Below, one piece after another: positions 63,744 to 64,000 of a DNA stretch of 64,000 nt (its first letter is position 1; each line of letters starts with the position of its first letter). The stretch is taken from positions 109,031 to 173,030 of the forward strand of contig JAIXYN010000024.1 in the NCBI GenBank assembly GCA_027490195.1. Direction: 5' to 3'. The notes under the pieces were generated by a model. That model saw only the letters and a list, made by a program, of their open reading frames with translations, searched no databases and was not told where the DNA came from. The translations under genes and the position numbers were made by a program. The DNA comes from Verrucomicrobiaceae bacterium (GTDB lineage: Bacteria; Verrucomicrobiota; Verrucomicrobiia; Verrucomicrobiales; Verrucomicrobiaceae).

Positions 63744-64000
63744 GCCCGCCTGTTAGTTCTACATGGGTAAGCGATCAGAGGGCATAGACTTGATCTCGAA
63801 AAGAAGGGCCTATTGAACCGGCGAGTGCAGCAGCCCCCAGTGGCAAGGCGGGAGAGCCGTTTGCTATTGAATAATACCACGCACAACTTAAAACAGGTCT
63901 GTATTCCGGACGCAGCGGAAACCTGTTCCCAAACAGATGCAAGGCCCGGCGCTCGGGGTTGTAGGTTGGTCGTGTTTGGCGTCCAAGGCATTTCATCGCC
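63744..64000. other. Non-coding tail, unassigned
   Basis: The last 257 nt hold no convincing gene. Short open frames on both strands have no recognised family and look like shadows. The stretch is cut by the window edge. Confidence 0.35.

Overview
This 64 kb window is high-GC bacterial DNA that looks like a verrucomicrobium, probably close to Prosthecobacter or Verrucomicrobium. The assignment rests on gene content: planctomycete/verrucomicrobial DUF1549/DUF1553 plus DUF1501 gene pairs, PSCyt1 cytochrome domains fused to WD40 or SHD1 domains, a PVC-type heme-binding protein, LL-diaminopimelate aminotransferase (DapL), a SWIB protein with a histone-H1-like tail, and an exosortase/EpsI pair. 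No rRNA, tRNA or CRISPR array was seen.

Layout. 1-6.0 kb: an edge-truncated, catalytically degenerate receptor-like kinase on the minus strand, a YkgJ-type cysteine-cluster protein, a small cytochrome protein, an RluA-type pseudouridine synthase and the rpsB-tsf operon with its terminator. 6.4-18 kb: a tightly overlapping surface-polysaccharide operon that starts with DAHP synthase and continues through heptose kinase, heptose isomerase, a flippase, an O-antigen polymerase/ligase, two glycosyltransferases, a methyltransferase and an acyltransferase. An FkbM methyltransferase and an opposing GT9 heptosyltransferase-like gene follow. 18.2-27.2 kb: a second overlapping operon with exosortase, EpsI, LarE, LarB, a CapK/PaaK-like adenylating enzyme, a GNAT acetyltransferase, a bi-domain oxidoreductase and a heparinase-like protein, closed by a perfect bidirectional terminator. 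27.3-32 kb (minus): creatininase, OppB and OppC, then a small secreted protein, then OppA. 32-37.4 kb: PSCyt1-WD40 protein, a channel-like small membrane protein, a CoA-binding protein, dGTPase, a broken RelE/antitoxin pair and dapL. 37.5-45 kb: large secreted PVC proteins (heme-binding dehydrogenase-like, DUF1501, DUF1549/1553). 45-50 kb: riboflavin synthase, then an ABC ATPase/FtsX permease/CrtC-like hydratase-fold operon. 50-53 kb: NuoA, small proteins and a PQQ-type beta-propeller. 53.3-56 kb: a tandem UspA protein, a FixL-like PAS histidine kinase and its LuxR-type regulator. 56.2-64 kb: SWIB protein, a hairpin-dense repeat island, Dabb protein, sulfatase, ABCG-like transporter, AsmA-like protein and hisI.

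The most unusual items are: a MITE-like element (18-bp perfect terminal inverted repeats flanked by an 11-bp direct repeat) inside a repeat island; a REP-like double palindrome translated in frame within the bi-domain oxidoreductase; nickel-pincer cofactor genes larE/larB embedded in an exosortase operon; a candidate heme-PAS/Usp signalling cassette; a pseudokinase; a RelE toxin with an in-frame stop; and a recurring promoter-like motif (TTGC-type box, 16 bp, TA[A/G]CAT) placed very close to start codons. Start codons were mostly chosen by overlap with the upstream gene and by the family's N-terminus, because clear Shine-Dalgarno sequences are rare here.
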